From Apostichopus japonicus (Eukaryota; Echinodermata; Holothuroidea; Aspidochirotida; Stichopodidae): a stretch of DNA of 64,000 nt. The notes under the pieces were generated by a model. It did not search any database. It was not told the origin of the DNA and saw only the letters and a program-made list of their open reading frames with translations. The stretch spans positions 10,673,917 through 10,737,916 of the forward strand of contig NC_092571.1 in NCBI RefSeq assembly GCF_037975245.1. The letters are read 5' to 3'. Shown here piece after piece: positions 13,901-28,200 of this stretch; position 1 is the first letter of the stretch, and each line of letters opens with the position of its first letter. Made by a program: the position numbers and the translations under genes.

Positions 13901-16900
13901 TCTTAATTAACCTGTGGTTGCTCAAAGAAATGAATGACCACTGTTTATATGGTATTAGTGATGTACAGTACTGATTTCGCTTAACTCCCGTTAAAATTTG
14001 TTAAAAGGAAAATAACCGAATTTCCACGTTTTGTCATCGAAATTCCCCGATTTTTATCGAAATTCCCCGAATTTTAACGATTGGTTATTTCAGTCATTTC
14101 CTTCGTGGAATTTTCAACGATACGTTGAAATTCTTTTTTAAACGAAATAGAAGGTCAATGTGTGGTTACGCGAAACGTCGGAAAACGAGCAACTTCGTTT
14201 ATTAGTATTGATTAGACTTTGGAACAGTCGTTTGAAGGCAGGAATTTTCTCAAGAGCATTCCTGTACTTGCATGAGTAGTGACACTCAAAGAAACATGTA
14301 GTGAAACTGACGGGGGACGTTTTCTAACTGTGATCCCAAACACAGTGACATAAGTCTTAACTTCGCCAGGACGTAAGAGAGAATGCAGTCAAAGCTATGT
14401 ACCACGAGGCACCCTTCCAGATAAATTAGAGTGCTGTTTAACCATTTAAATAACAATGAATGGACATATAAACTTGGTTTACTTGCAGATTACGAAAAAT
14501 AGTTATTTTTTAGAGATGTAAATTTGGTTTTTTATTAGAGTTGGAGTATGAAACTTTGTTTCTGAGCGAAAACATGTAACTTGAAGCAAAATAAAGATGC
14601 CCCGCCCATTCTGCGAGGACGCTTCCATTTTTCAAAAAGGCGTTTTCTCTTTTTATTTTTTCTATTTTGTTTACTTTTAAACATGAAAATTATTTTAAAA
14701 TATGTAAAGAACTTAGTAATGTACTGCAAACTATCTATAAAAACAAAAAACGATGTTTTAGGCATGAATAATGTGTTAAATATAACTAAAGTAGTAGGCC
14801 AATAGTCATGAGCTCATGATGATAGTGTTGTCAATTCGTTTTCTCAGTTTATATTTGCGACATATCACCCGTGTACATCGATCAATGGCATGGTGAAAAC
14901 CCCGTGTGAAAATATGTTGACCCCAACAGACGCAAATGGCCATTCTAGAAAGTACCGTCATAACATTAACAACACAAGGCCAGTTTGCTCTCTCAGGTCC
15001 GCACGTGTACAGCCATTTTTTCACACATGATATTATGCTGTGCATGCATTGCGGGCGCGATTGCGGCAAACATAAAAAAAAATGAATGAAAATGAAAAAC
15101 TTACGATATTTTTTCACAAATATTGATGCTTAGATAAGTGCTTCCTCACAATCAACGAGCCGCCCTAAAATTCGCTCCGCTTACGGAAAAACTTCTATAT
15201 ATATCAGGTGCGTATCCAGGGGGGGGCGTTGGGGGCGCGCGCCCCCCGGGTAAGAAAAAGAGGAGAGAAAAAAAAGAGAAGAAAAAAGGGAAAAGGAGGG
15301 GGAAAGAAAAGGAGGAGAGAAAGGATGGGAAAAGAAGAAGAAAAAAGAGAGAAAAAGGAGAAAGGGAGGGAGTAGAAGATAGCTAAGACTTCGGGAAGAG
15401 AAAGAGGAACAGTCATAGTTAAAGCGCTGATCCCTATTATATACACAGGGTAGCCAGTGACAGATCAAGGATTACGGAGGGGGTGTGCGCCTCACCCTAC
15501 CCCTTACACCAACAACTCCATTTTTGACGTTTTTTCCCCCTCTCTCACTAATGTATATAAATACTATATATGGTCTATCATAACGCGCGTGTGTGTATGG
15601 ACGCCTTAAACAATTGTACAATTGTGCTATATGGAACCAACTGTGGCTGGTCTTGAACTCGACGGGGTCGTCGGGAACATGACGCATTTCGGGAAGGGGG
15701 CGACCGCCCCCCCCCCGAGCAAATTTTCTTTATGACATCGCTAGTAATTTCAAAATAGACAATGCTTAGGTGCAACTTACAAGGCCTGGGAAGTGTCATT
15801 TCCAGCGATCTGGGAGGCATTTTCGGCCAAAATTTTTCTTGTACGCTTCGCGCCAACTCATGGTGGCGCTTCGCTTAGATAGTTTGCATACAGGCTTCGC
15901 CCCTCCCTTGGCAATTACTCGCTACACGCCTGTTCGAATTTGTAAAGCAAAGAGCAGATATAACATCATATCAGTGAGCATTGAAATGCCTGTTCCACGA
16001 TGAACAGCCTCAAAACTGTCTATGTGTGTAGTCGAAGGCGTAGCCCAATTGGATTTGGGGCTGTAACGACTTGCCCGAAAAAAAAGCCAACATTTTTCGC
16101 GCGCTTTGCGCGCGTTCAACATATCGATGCCAATATCATTGACATTGCATGGCATCGTGTACCTTACGGTCCGTGAAAGTAGCACAGTATACCGCCGGAT
16201 GCTAATGTAAACAACCAAATGTCTTATCATGTAGATGGAGAAAAAGCATACAGATCCATTTATGTCAAACTCTCTTTTACAGTAGTAATGTCGGCCAATC
16301 TTAGAACTTTATTTTAATTACCAAGGAGATAATTTTTAAGCTATTCATTGCTATTTATTTTTCTCTCAGTAGGTGCCCGAAAAAAATGGGAAAAAAATTG
16401 GTTGCGGGGCGGGGGGTGGGGGCTGCAGCCCCGCCTCCTACGGGACCTACGCCTATGTGTGCAGTGTTCGGTTTCGATATACCTGATATCGGAAATATCT
16501 GCTATTTTTCATTTCCTTCAACGAAGTTTTATATAGCCATAATAAGAGGTTTTAATATTTGTACACCAATAAATTAACTGTGTCTGAATTTTCCAAAATT
16601 TCCTCACCAACATTCTTCATCATACTTTCCTCTACTCGTGCAATTTGTACCTGTCTATTAGGGGTTGAAGGAGGTTTTTCCCTATTGGTTGTCCATAGAT
16701 TGAATTTTGTGCAACATTATGGGTATGTTTTGAAGTGATTTTTATTCACGAGAAATGTGAATTTTCAAATTCTCAACAAATAATGGGCTTAAAACCTTGA
16801 AAAGTGGGGCTTTCGGATATTGTGGGCCGTGACGTAGAATCGCCTACAAAAGCAATGATCCATAGGACATGCAATGAGGTCGAACATGATGTGTGACTGG

Positions 16901-19216
16901 TGACAATCTTCAAAAAGGTTATGGATGGAAAAAAAACTTTTGGGAAATACTTGGTTCTCAGGCAAAAGTGTACATTTGGTTGGTCAATTTCAAGCCCGAG
17001 AAGTGTCATTTCCGGTGATCTGGGGGGTATCAAAACCAGAAATTTTCTTGTACGCTCCGCGCCAACCGATGGTGGCGCTCCGCTTAGATAGTAATTCGCG
17101 CCCCCCGGGTTAGAAAATCCTGGATACGCGCCTGTATATAACAAATGGAAAAACCCGAGTTTTTACACACATAATTCCCACTGACATTGGTCACAGAACA
17201 TAAGTAGGTCATTGACATTCGAACTTGGCAACTTGCCCAAGTTCATCGCACCATGGGAACGACACAACACATTGAACATGATGTTATATTCTCCCGCCAT
17301 CTGGACGCCGAGTGTAATATGCAAATTATGAATGGTACTGCGCAGCGTGGTTAAATCTTAACCTATTGCGACACAAATTTTGGGAGGCTGTTGTTTGAAG
17401 TAACTTTTGTATCAAATGTAAGGTACTGTATCATGTATGTGACACAAGAGAAAGAAAATGAAATCGGAGGCTGCTCGAACCAGTTTCAGCTTGATTTTTA
17501 CAACCCATCGCACAACACGTGCGTGCGTAATTTGTTTTCTTAACATGACTTTTAATGAGTAAGTAGGAAAGGTGTTTAAGTTTGCTAATTTATGCGAGTT
17601 TTTGTTTAAAATCTTGTGATTGATAGACAAATATATTGTTTTTTTTCTTCAAAAGTTACGACGTTGCCGAAGGCCGAGTTATATAAATTCAGTGATCTGA
17701 ACTTCTGAAGACCACGAATACTGATCATGTGTGTTAGGCAATTATTATTACACGAAAGGTTCGCAATATTATTGGGCCTAATTAGTAATTAACATACATT
17801 GATCGTTGTCTTGCTGCCTGAATTGCTACCAGCTGGAAAAGAAAACCTTAATTATTGTACTCATAACGTCCTATTTTCATTAAAAGTCCAGTAACGGTGC
17901 GTCGAAAAAGCCGCAATCGGGAAACGGCGTTTAACCGACCGGCAGGCGATACGGTGAAACGGTTAGCGAAATATCTGATAGGTCACACCCTTATTTAAAC
18001 ACACACAACAAAACGCCCTTATTCAATGAAAATATACTGAAAACCATATCGCAAAAACACAAAATCGCTTATAACTCGAAAACGGAAGGAGACATCGACT
18101 TTTGTCGGCTGTATAGGGATTTCCTAAACCGAATTTTGATGCGCTCTATCCACCTGTGTCATTTACGAGCTTCTCTGACGTAAGCTGCAGTACGTAATTT
18201 CTCTGTACCAGTTCCGCGAAATTTATTTACGCAGTAAACATCGTTCATTATGTTTTCTTTCACAACGAATATTCAAAGTTGTGCTCCACACGCTTCACAG
18301 ATATTATGTCGTTCATTTTCAATTCTACTTTAAAATTACATTTTCGAACGATGCATTGCATGCCTTATCAAGCATTCCTGATTAGTAAAACTAAGGAAGG
18401 ATATTCAAATATATATTATTTTCATTTGACATGATTTTATGAGTTGTTCCACTTGAAAAACGTTGATAAAACTGAAAAACAAAACATTTACTTCTCATGT
18501 GACGCATACCGGGAGACTCATAAAAACTTCCCCTACTCATTAAAATAAACTTATACATGCCGTTAGGCCAGTTGAAAGCCGTCAGGCCAGTTGAAAGCCC
18601 TCCCCAGTAATGTTTGATCAGCTCTTCCCAATATACAATACTCAAATAAGCAATGAAAATATATTCATTTTCCACAGAAATCTACCCAACGTGGGCCCCA
18701 AGTCACTGCTTTATTTTCTTAGTAGTCATGGAAACAATTGTTTGCAACTCTCTTGCTGTCCAGGTGTTTTCAAGTTTTATTAATAGCACGACTTTTGATT
18801 GGTTCATTCAAGATAAACTTTCTATCCCTGCTGGATTGTTCTACTTATATATATATATGAATGAATATTTGGTTTTCAATTAACTAAGTAACAGATAACA
18901 TCCATTCCATTACGAACAGTAGGGGTAAAATAATGTTTGCTTCTAGAGGCAGCCAGCCATGAAGGTTCTGCAGTGCTAAACCCCCCACGAAGATAAATAC
19001 TATGCTAATTAACATAAGGTAGGCGTGAATTTGACAAAGCCAAGTTTAAGATTGGACTAAACCTTTCAAAAAAGTTTGGCGGTGGGGATATCCAGGGTAG
19101 GGAATGCACATGTAAGCAGCATACTACAGGTGGCCCAGACCCAGGCTGCGACCTTACCAGGGCAGTCCATCTGCTTTCGCGGGTAACTTACAGTAACAGG
19201 TTAGGGGGAAAATCAC

Positions 19217-19249
<33 letters not shown>

Positions 19250-22200
19250 GTGCATTGATGTCGGGGAGATTTTTTGGACGGAATGCGCTCTCAGAAAAGT
19301 TTGAAAATGAGTGCGGTTCTGTAGTAAACGGTACTGTAGTACGTCAAGTAACAGGAATTTATTGGGAATAAAGATCTCTTTAATATCCAGCTACGACTGT
19401 TTCATTGTTGATATTTTTTTCTTGTTTTTTTCTGACACTGCGTTCCTTGGTGAGTTAACTTAAACTTATCCTAGTTTAATACTAGCCTATAACTTAAGAG
19501 TCATAGAATGTGCTTGTTACGATCGACCAAGACTAGTTTTTATTATCCTAGCCAAATCATTTTTCAAACAACTAGTACAGAACTTACTCCGTCTTATATA
19601 CAATCACACTTTTGCAACGTTTGTAATATTCCTCGGCAACTTCTGGTAGAGTCTGAAAACGGCTGTAGTTACACTAAGGATTCTACACAAGTCACAACCT
19701 TGATATGTCTAGAATTGCCTTTGCGGTTTTTGATCGCGATAACTTTCGTGGAAATTTCGTTGAAACTTTGTTGACAACCGTGCCCGCAGTAGTCTAAATC
19801 TTGTCAACGAAATTAACCGATTTTCAACTTTTTTTATCGATTTTTAACTTTTGTTATCGATCGTTGATTTTTTTTCAACGGGAGTTAAGCGAAATCAGTA
19901 CTGTACAGGTTTTGCAAAGTGATAAGAGAATGATGACAATTTGTCATTTCATCTATTTTGCAGTATTACTGTAAGTTTAAAGTACAATGCAATCTGAATT
20001 TAACATTTACAAAACTGTAAAACTAACAACCTCCTACTTATATATGATAATGATGTCACTCACTGCTACTGTATTGGTTGTATAATAACCACCATGGACA
20101 TAAACATACTGTAATGAGGCCTAATTCCCATTTACTTATAGGATGATGATGTTACTCACTGCTTCTGTATTGGTTGTATCATAACTACTGTACCATGGAC
20201 AGAACATAATGTAATCAGGCCTAATTCCCATTTACAGTACTTATAGGATGATGATGTCACTCACAGCTACTGTATTGGTTGAATAATGACCACCTTGGAC
20301 ATAACATAACTGTAATCAGGCCTAATTCCCATTTACTTATGGGATGATGATGTCACTCACTGCTACTGCATTGGTTGTATAATGACCACCATGGACATAA
20401 ACATACTGTTATCAGGCCTAATTCCCATTTACTTATAGGATGATGATGTCACTCACTGCTACTGTATTGGTTGTATAATGACCACCTAGGACATAACATA
20501 CTGTAATCAGGCTTAATTCCCATTTACTTATAGGATGATGATGTCACTCACTGCTACTGTATTGGTTGTATAATAACTATCATGGACATAAACATACAGT
20601 AATCAGACCTAATTTCCATTTACTTATACTGTAGGATGATGATGTCACTCACTGCTACTGTATTGGTTGTATAATAACCACCATGGACATAACATACTGT
20701 AATCAGGCCTAATTACCATTTACTTATAGGATGATGATGTCACTCACTGCTACTGTATTGGTTGTATAATAACTACCATGGACATAACATACTGTAATCA
20801 GGCCTAATTACCATTTACTTATAGGATGATGTCACTCACTGCTACTGTATTGGTTGTATAATAACTACCATGGACATAACATACTGTACTGTAATCAGGC
20901 CTCATTCCCATTTACTTATAGGATGATGATGTCACTCACTGCTACTATATTGGTTGTATAATAACCACCAGGGACATAACATACTGTAATCAGGCCTAAT
21001 TCCCATTTACTTATAGGATGATGATGTCACTCACTGCTACTGTATTGGTTGTATAAAAACTACCATGGACATAACATACTGTAATCAGGCCTAATTCCCA
21101 TTTACTGTACTTATAGGATGATGATGTCACTTCACTGCTACTATGGTTGTATAATAACTACCATGGACATAACATACTGTAATCAGGCCTAATTACCATT
21201 TACTTATAGGATGATGATGTCACTCACTGCTACTGCATTGGTTGTATAATGACCACCTTGGACATAACATACTGTAATCAGGCCTAAATCCCACCTACTT
21301 AAAGGATGATGTCACTCACTGCTACTGCATTGGTTGTATAATAACTACCATGGAGATAACATACTGATACCAGGCCTAATTACCATTTACTTATAGGATG
21401 ATGATGTCACTCACTGCTACTGCATTGGTTGTATACAGTAATAACTACCATGGACATAACATACTGTAATCAGGCCTAATTCCCATTTACTTATAGGATG
21501 ATGATGTCACTCACTGCTACTGTAATTCCAAAACTTACTGGTTTGGATATTTACGAGTGACGAGCTTACCTGTCTCCTCACAACCTTAGCACCTCATTCT
21601 ACCGTGCCTATAAAGTCCTGGTAAATAAATAACACTGTGCGCCCTCTATGACCGGACCCCCCTTCCGGTCCCTCCTCCTTTCTCATGAGACCATTCCTAA
21701 AGAGTGGCCTCACGGACACGGGAGTGGGGGTGGCAAGGTCTGGCCACCCCCAACGACTCCCGTCGAATTAACTTCCCAAAGTGAACCCCTAACAAAAATT
21801 CACTGACGCCTTCCTAGCAGGGGGGAGTGTAACCCTCCCCGGCGCAGCGGGAAGGGGGGACACTCTCCTGAACCCTGCAGGCGGAACTACCCCTTAAACT
21901 AACAAGGAGCCTAAAGGTTTACGGTCCGCCACTTGTTACCTTTAGACCAACTTAGGTGAGAACGTAAGTGGAAGACTATGTACGCAAACGCATACGAAAA
22001 CACCTAGGTACACTCACCGATAGACCTAGTCGATGGCTCTCTGGTGGAAGGTGGATCTGTCTATCTGGTGTGAAGCTCGGAGTCGTGAGTCAAGTCGAGC
22101 GACCGCTCCTCCGTCCGGCTGTGTCCCACCACCCTCTCGGGGGAGGGAGGCGGGAATGGAGACAGGTAAGCTCGTCACTCGTAAATATCCAAACCAGTAA

Positions 22201-25200
22201 GTTTTGGAATATTTACTTCGCTCCTCGCTTACCTGTCTCCTCACAACCTTAGCACCGAGTGGCACTGCCCGATGGTGGGAGGCCCGAGGGGTGGGACCTG
22301 TTACCCACCGGACCTCGCATCACCGCGCTACCAAATGCCGCTTCGGCGTGTAAAGTGTCGGTCAAGTAGCAGGCGACGAACGTAGTTGGAGTTCTCCACG
22401 CTGCTGCTTTGAGTATGTCCTCTATCGGGATGCCGGCGAATAGGGCTGTAGAGGCCGCGACCCCTCTGACGTCGTGAGCCCTTGGTCGGGAGGTCCCCGA
22501 TGTGAACGGGCGTATGATCTCTACTAGCCACCTGGATAGAGTGTCTTTGGAGGCCGCTGCGTAGGGTGGCCGTGGTATGATGAAGAGAGAAGTTGATTGT
22601 CTTAACTTTTCTGTCTTGCTCAGGTACCACTTCAGTGCCCTGACTGGACACCATCGTTTGTCCTCGGCTACTGATGACATGGTCTTAATTTCCGGGATGA
22701 AAATGTCTCCTGGCAAGAAGGTCAAGGTCTGGTTCTTTGCAATAAATGACGGGTCTGGAACCATCCTTACCCCGTGGCCCTCAAATCTGATGTGATTCTG
22801 CTTGGTGGATAGGGCGTGGAGGCAACTCCTCCTTCTTGCTGACGCAACTGCGACGAGGAAGAGTGTCTTTTTTGTGAGGGCAGCCAGGGAGGCGTTAGCC
22901 ATTGGTTCGTATGGTGGTCCTGCCAGGGCATGTAACACTGTTGAGAGTCCCCAGGAGGGGGCCAGCCGTCTGATCTGTGGGCGACGGTTCGCCATGCCTT
23001 TGACGAGTTGTGCAATGTACGGGTTATTGCTCAGTGTGGAGCCATCTGGGAAGCCCTGGTGGATGGCGGCGATGGCCGACCTGTAATTCCTGATAGTGGA
23101 GACTTGTTTCCCTTCTCCAAAGAGTGAGAGGAGGAAGTCGGCTATCTGTGTCACAGAGGCAGCAGGCAGCAGTATCTGTCTCGGTCGGCACCATTGGTCG
23201 AACTTCCGCAGACGGGAATCGTAAGTCGCTGCGGTCGTTCCCCTTCTAGCGTCGGCTGCCATCGCGGCAGCTGCTTCTGAAAAGCCTCTCTGTCGTAGGG
23301 AAGACCGGACAGCCTCCAGGCAACTAATTGTAACCCCTTGATGTCTGGGTGGGAGAGAGTTCCCTGTCTCTGGGACAGTAGGTGGGGCTTGTCCGGTAGA
23401 CTCACTGGGACGTCCATGAGGAGCTGAGGGATCTCGGCGAACCAGGGTCTGCGAGGCCAGAACGGGGCTATTAGTGTGAACCTGCCCTTGGAGTTCTGAA
23501 TTTTTCTGAGGACTTGTCCGATCATACACAGCGGCGGGAAGATATACGCCTCCATGCGGTCCCAAGAGAGGGACATTGCGTCCGTGTGGTAGGCCAGGGG
23601 GTGGAATCGTCTGGAACAGAAGGTCTGGAGTTTGTTGTTCTTGTGTGTTGCGAACAGGTCTATCGTGGGCTTGCCGAAGATCGAAAAGATTCTGTCGCAG
23701 GTCTCCTGTTCCAGAGACCATTCGTTGGGGTCTATGTGCCCCCTGGATAAGGCGTCCGCCATCACGTTGAGCTTGCCCGCGATGTGGGAAGCCCGTAGGA
23801 TCGTACCGGAGTCCTCGGCCGCTGTTATCACCTCCCACGCGAGTCGGCACAGTCTCTCTGAGTGGGTGCCCCCCTGCCGATTGATGTAGGCCACCACTGT
23901 CGTGTTGTCGGTGAAGATTGTGGTTATCGTTCCCTGTACGTGGTCGTTGAAAACTTCCAGGGCTCTTTTGACCGCCATCATCTCTAGGATGTTGATGTGG
24001 AGAGATCTTTCTGTTTGGGACCACGTCCCCCATGCTGTGCGATTGCTCCAATGAGCTCCCCATCCGGACAGTGACGCGTCCGTCGTTATCGATGTCATTG
24101 GTAGCTGTATCGCAAAGGGTACCCCTGAACTCCAGTTGTTTGGGTCGAGCCACCATCGAAAGTGTTGGGTGACCTCCTCTGACCTGTAGATGAGCGTTGT
24201 TTTGTCTGGGTCTGTAGGGTCTGCGGACCTCAGGAGGTGCAGTTGCAGGGGTCGCATGTGTAGCCTGCACAGTCTCACTATATCGACGAGGCTGGCCATG
24301 AGTCCCAGGGCCCGGAGCCATGTCCCCGTTGGTGACCCCCGGTGTACCAAGATCTGTTGTGTGGTCGCCTTGACTGCCGCGACTCTTTCTTCTGAGGGTC
24401 GGGCTACCCCGGTGGTGAAGTCCAGTATGGCCCCGAGGAACTGGATCGTCTGGGAGGGCGATAGTCGTGATTTCTTCTGGTTCACGATCCAGCCCAGTTC
24501 TTGAAGGGTCTGGAGCGTTTTGTGGACGTTGTTGGTTGCTTCCGATAGGCTGTTCCCTACTACCAACCAGTCGTCTAGATATACGTAGAGGGTGACTCCT
24601 CTTTTTCTGAGGTAGGCGACTACTGCTCCCGCGACTCTCGTGAAGGTTCTGGGAGCCGTGGCTAGGCCGAATGGGAGCGCCCGGAACTGGTAATCTTGTT
24701 CTGCGTACCGGAACGCTAGGAATCGTCGGTGTTCTCTGTGTATCAATATGTGCAGGTAAGCGTCCCGTAAGTCTACGGTCGCCGCCCACATGCCCTTTCT
24801 GAGTAGGGGTAATATTAAGTTTAAGGTCTCCATACGGAAGTGTTTTGGTCTGATGTGTTTTGTGTTCAGGGGTTTTAGGTTTAGGATGGGACGCCAGGAG
24901 CCGTCCCGTTTTTTGGTCAGAAAGAAGGAGGACCGGAAGAGCGGTCCCGTCTCTTCCGGAACTCTTGTAATTGCCTGCTTGGCCAGCAGGGCCAGAATTT
25001 CCCCTTCTAGGGCTAAGCGTTTGACGGGGTCCGTGGGTGTGAGTGTCTGCCTTCCTCCGCCCCCGAAAGGTGGGCTGGAGGAGAATTCTATTTTGTACCC
25101 GTGTCTGACTGTGTCCAACACCCACTTGTCCCCGCCAATAAATTCCCATTGCTGGGAGAAGTTTGATAGTCTCCCCCCCACCGGCGGAATGGCCGCGGTG

Positions 25201-28200
25201 AGGTGGGCACCCCTAGGGCCGGGCGGCGAACGCTGGTCGGATGGAGGAGCGGTCACTGTCCCGTCTGGTCGACGTCGAGCCTCTGCCTCCTCTGGGGGCC
25301 CAGGGGCGGGTCGGACGGAAGGCTGCCCCCCGGCTTCTGCCTCTGAGAGCTCCTCTGCTCATAGATTTGGCGGGTGCTGCTCTCGTTCCTCTAGGTGCTC
25401 TGCTCTCCCTCGGGCGGAAGGGTCTGGTTCTCTGGGTAGGTGGGGGTCGGAATTCTGATTTGGCCAGAGTCTCCCTTCGGGCCACCTCTTCCTGCAGTTT
25501 CTTTTGGAAGCAGCCCGCGAAAAGGTCTTCCCCGAGGATTGGTAGTTCCAACATTCTGTCCTTAGCCTCCGTCGAAGGCCAATGGATGGCGGAGACGATG
25601 TTTTGTCTACGGGCCTTTACGGACCTGGTAGCGATCCTTGCAAATTGATCGTACGCGAGCCTGACGAGGGGGCCCAGCAGCAGGAGGAGCTGGCCCGCTT
25701 CGTCCCTGGATACTTGGCTGCTGTCCTCAGGTAGTTGTTGGTGGTGTCGCATGAGGACTTCGGCTGATAGCATTAGTACCGATGCGAACTTCATGCCCGA
25801 ACGGGCTGCCATGTCTACCTCTACCAAGAGCTCTTCTAGCTTCCTCTGGTCCGGGGTCTTGAACACGTGTGTGGATGAGGCCCCTTGTTCGGCTTTTAGC
25901 CTCTCCTTGGCCTCCTGGGGGATGGTTGGAGATCTAAATAGATCCCTCCAGGCCTCGTCAGGTACCCTGACCGCTCTATCTGCCCTGGCCGGGAAGGCCG
26001 TCCACTTGGTCTTGTTGGCAATGGCCTCAAATCTGTCATAGCAGGTTGCGTCTACTGGTACGGTAGTTTTGGGCTTATATGACGCTTCGCCGGTCGCTGT
26101 CAATTTTGATACCCGGCCCGCCTTCTGCGGTTGCGTCTCGGGTTCCTCGAACCCCAGGTGTCGTCTAAATATGTCTGCCGCCCGTGTTATTAGCTCCTGT
26201 GGGAGGGCTCCTCCTGTCACGGGCGCCTCCTCCGGTTCGTAATTGTGGCCAAAGCTGTCCTCCATAGGATCGTAGTCGAGAGGATCTGGATCTATGGGCT
26301 CCCCTTCGTCCTCCAAGCCGGAAAGATTCACCGACGCTCTGCAATCCAGAGCGTCTGGGTCCGGGGCCGGTTGCGGGGTCATGGTCGGTACGGGGCTGGT
26401 AGGGCCCGGTGCCACGTCGGCTACCGTGGACGTCCTTTGCTCCAGCAGGGGCCGTAGCAGGCCGGTGAGTTTAGATAGCCAAGCTGGCTCCTCTTCCTGG
26501 TGCCGTCTCGGGGACCGGCGCCTCCTCTTGGATCTTCTGTATCCATCGTCGGAAGAGTCCGAGGACTCGTCGGAGATTGGAGAGTATCTCTTCCTCTCCC
26601 TCCGTCTTGGGGATTTTGTATGCGACCCCGATCTCTCCCTTCTGGGTCGGCGGGAGGACTCTCTCTCCCTGCTTTCTCGGGCCGGGATCTCCGTCGGAAC
26701 CCGCCTCTCCGGCTCCCTGTCCGGCTCCCTGGAACGGGACCGGCTCCGTCTCCGCGTCCCCTCGGTTACTCTCTCTTTTGGACCCGAGCCTCCCACGGCC
26801 GGCAGGCCGCGCTCTGTGGGTTTGTTTAGCTGCGGCCCGGACTGAGACGGAGTCTCCAGTCCGGCCGAGCTGTGCCTCTGCTTCGGAGGTCTTTTCTTGG
26901 CAGGAGCCTTGCCTTTGCTCCTGCCCTTCCCTCTGGCCGTAACTGATCCGGACGTAGCCGGGGCCGTTAGGGGAATTCTTTCTCTTTCTCTTTCCTCTCT
27001 CTCTACCTCTTTCTCTCCTTCGGCCCTCTCCTGGCCACTCTCCTCCACCTCTCTCTCTACTACTCCCTCCTCCTCTCTATCTCCCGTTATTCCTGGAACC
27101 TCCGGCGCCCCGATTGCGCTCGGGATCGAGTCCAGCCTTCCCTGGAGCTTGCTACGTAAGCCCTCAAGCCACAGGTCGATGTCCTGCCACTGAGCTGGTG
27201 TAAACTTAATACACACCAGGCAGGGGTCTCGTCGAGTGCAGGATCTGCATTTCGGACAAAGGTCGTGTTCGTCCCAGGCTCTGCCTGGGCGAAACATAGA
27301 GCAGTTGATGCACTTCAATGGATTGCGTGACATGCTGAATAACTGGATTAAGGAAGATTACTTCTTAGTGATAAATGAACAACAATAGAAGCTTAACGTA
27401 AGAAGGGAGAACTAGGGAGGGAATTAGGCTTAGGTGGAGCGTAGCGTAACCTAGCAACGGTAAACAAGGTAACGCTACGGGGTGGCCTAACAAGAAAATG
27501 CAAGCTGAAACGAAAATGAGAGAGCGAGAAATACATACAAAAAGAGTGAAATATGAATCCCCAAAAGGGGGACGAGAGAAAACTAATTGGGGGGAAGCCT
27601 CTTTGCTTTGTTGCGAGTAAACAAGCTATGAAAACACACTAACAACAACACGCCTCAGCGTGGGGAGGAATAGGGCGGGAACCTAGGCAGTTTCGCGGAA
27701 CTGCTAACCCCGCCGCAAACCAACCCGAGGAGGAACGCACTACGAAAACAGTCCCCAAAACCCTCCCTTTTTGACAAAAAGGATACTTATCGGTCAGGAA
27801 AGGACTGTCAAACTTCTAAAGATCCGAAGCTAAAAAACTTCCGGCGATCGTCGAAGAAAACCAAGACAAATTTCCAAGGAAACTATCCACAAGAAAAATA
27901 TGCGTGTAGGCACTTGGAATGGTAGAATGAAAAAGGAGGAGGGACCGGAAGGGGGGTCCGGTCATAGAGGGCGCACAGTGTTATTTATTTACCAGGACTT
28001 TATAGGCACGGTAGAATGAGGTGCTAAGGTTGTGAGGAGACAGGTAAGCGAGGAGCGAAGTAAATTTGGTTGTATAATAACCACCATGGACATAACATAC
28101 TGTACTGTAATCAGGCCTCATTCCCATTTACTTATAGGATGATGATGTCACTCACTGCTAATGTATTGGTTGTATAATAACTACCATGGACATAACATAC

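Larger units (their letters stand above)
13966..19903. mobile_element. Tc1/mariner-type TIR element, apparently non-autonomous, with a nested insertion
   Basis: A perfect 27-bp inverted terminus begins CAGTACTGATTTCGCTTAAC at both ends (13966 inward and 19903 inward), flanked by TA on each side (13964-13965 and 19904-19905). CAG termini with a TA duplication are the Tc1/mariner pattern. Subterminal DNA has short ATCGAAATTCCCCGAT-like repeats on the left and related ATCGATTTTTAAC words on the right. Removing the nested element at 15205-17134 leaves about 4.0 kb with no transposase-like ORF, so mobilisation in trans is inferred. A poly-T run lies at about 19219-19247. Confidence 0.75.
21525..28065 (-). 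mobile_element. DIRS-type tyrosine-recombinase retrotransposon, intact copy (element B)
   Basis: A 6541-bp element inserted in the satellite. Flanks GCTACTGTA (to 21524) and TTGGTTG (from 28066) rejoin into the unbroken monomer GCTACTGTATTGGTTG, so there is no target duplication, as expected for a tyrosine recombinase. The left edge is ATTCCAAAAC, the right edge GAAGTAAAT. The internal complementary region (22160-22256) holds exactly these edges fused. Gag, RT-RNase H and recombinase are all uninterrupted on the minus strand, so this copy may be young or active. It lies in CAD intron 2 in the host gene's sense orientation. Confidence 0.96.

Noticed and set aside
15138-15468. Lys/Arg/Glu-rich and Phe/Ser-rich frames
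   Set aside because: They translate the purine tract of a TIR element, repeated at 31312-31593 and 52256-52747.
20036-21524. CRISPR-like array
   Set aside because: Regular repeats, but monomers are contiguous 95-bp satellite units with no unique spacers, in an intron of an animal gene.
24790-27193. Plus-strand frames of 100-220 codons opposite the DIRS B genes
   Set aside because: Antisense shadows of gag and RT in GC-rich DNA; no domain features. The same holds for plus-strand frames at 6416-8604.
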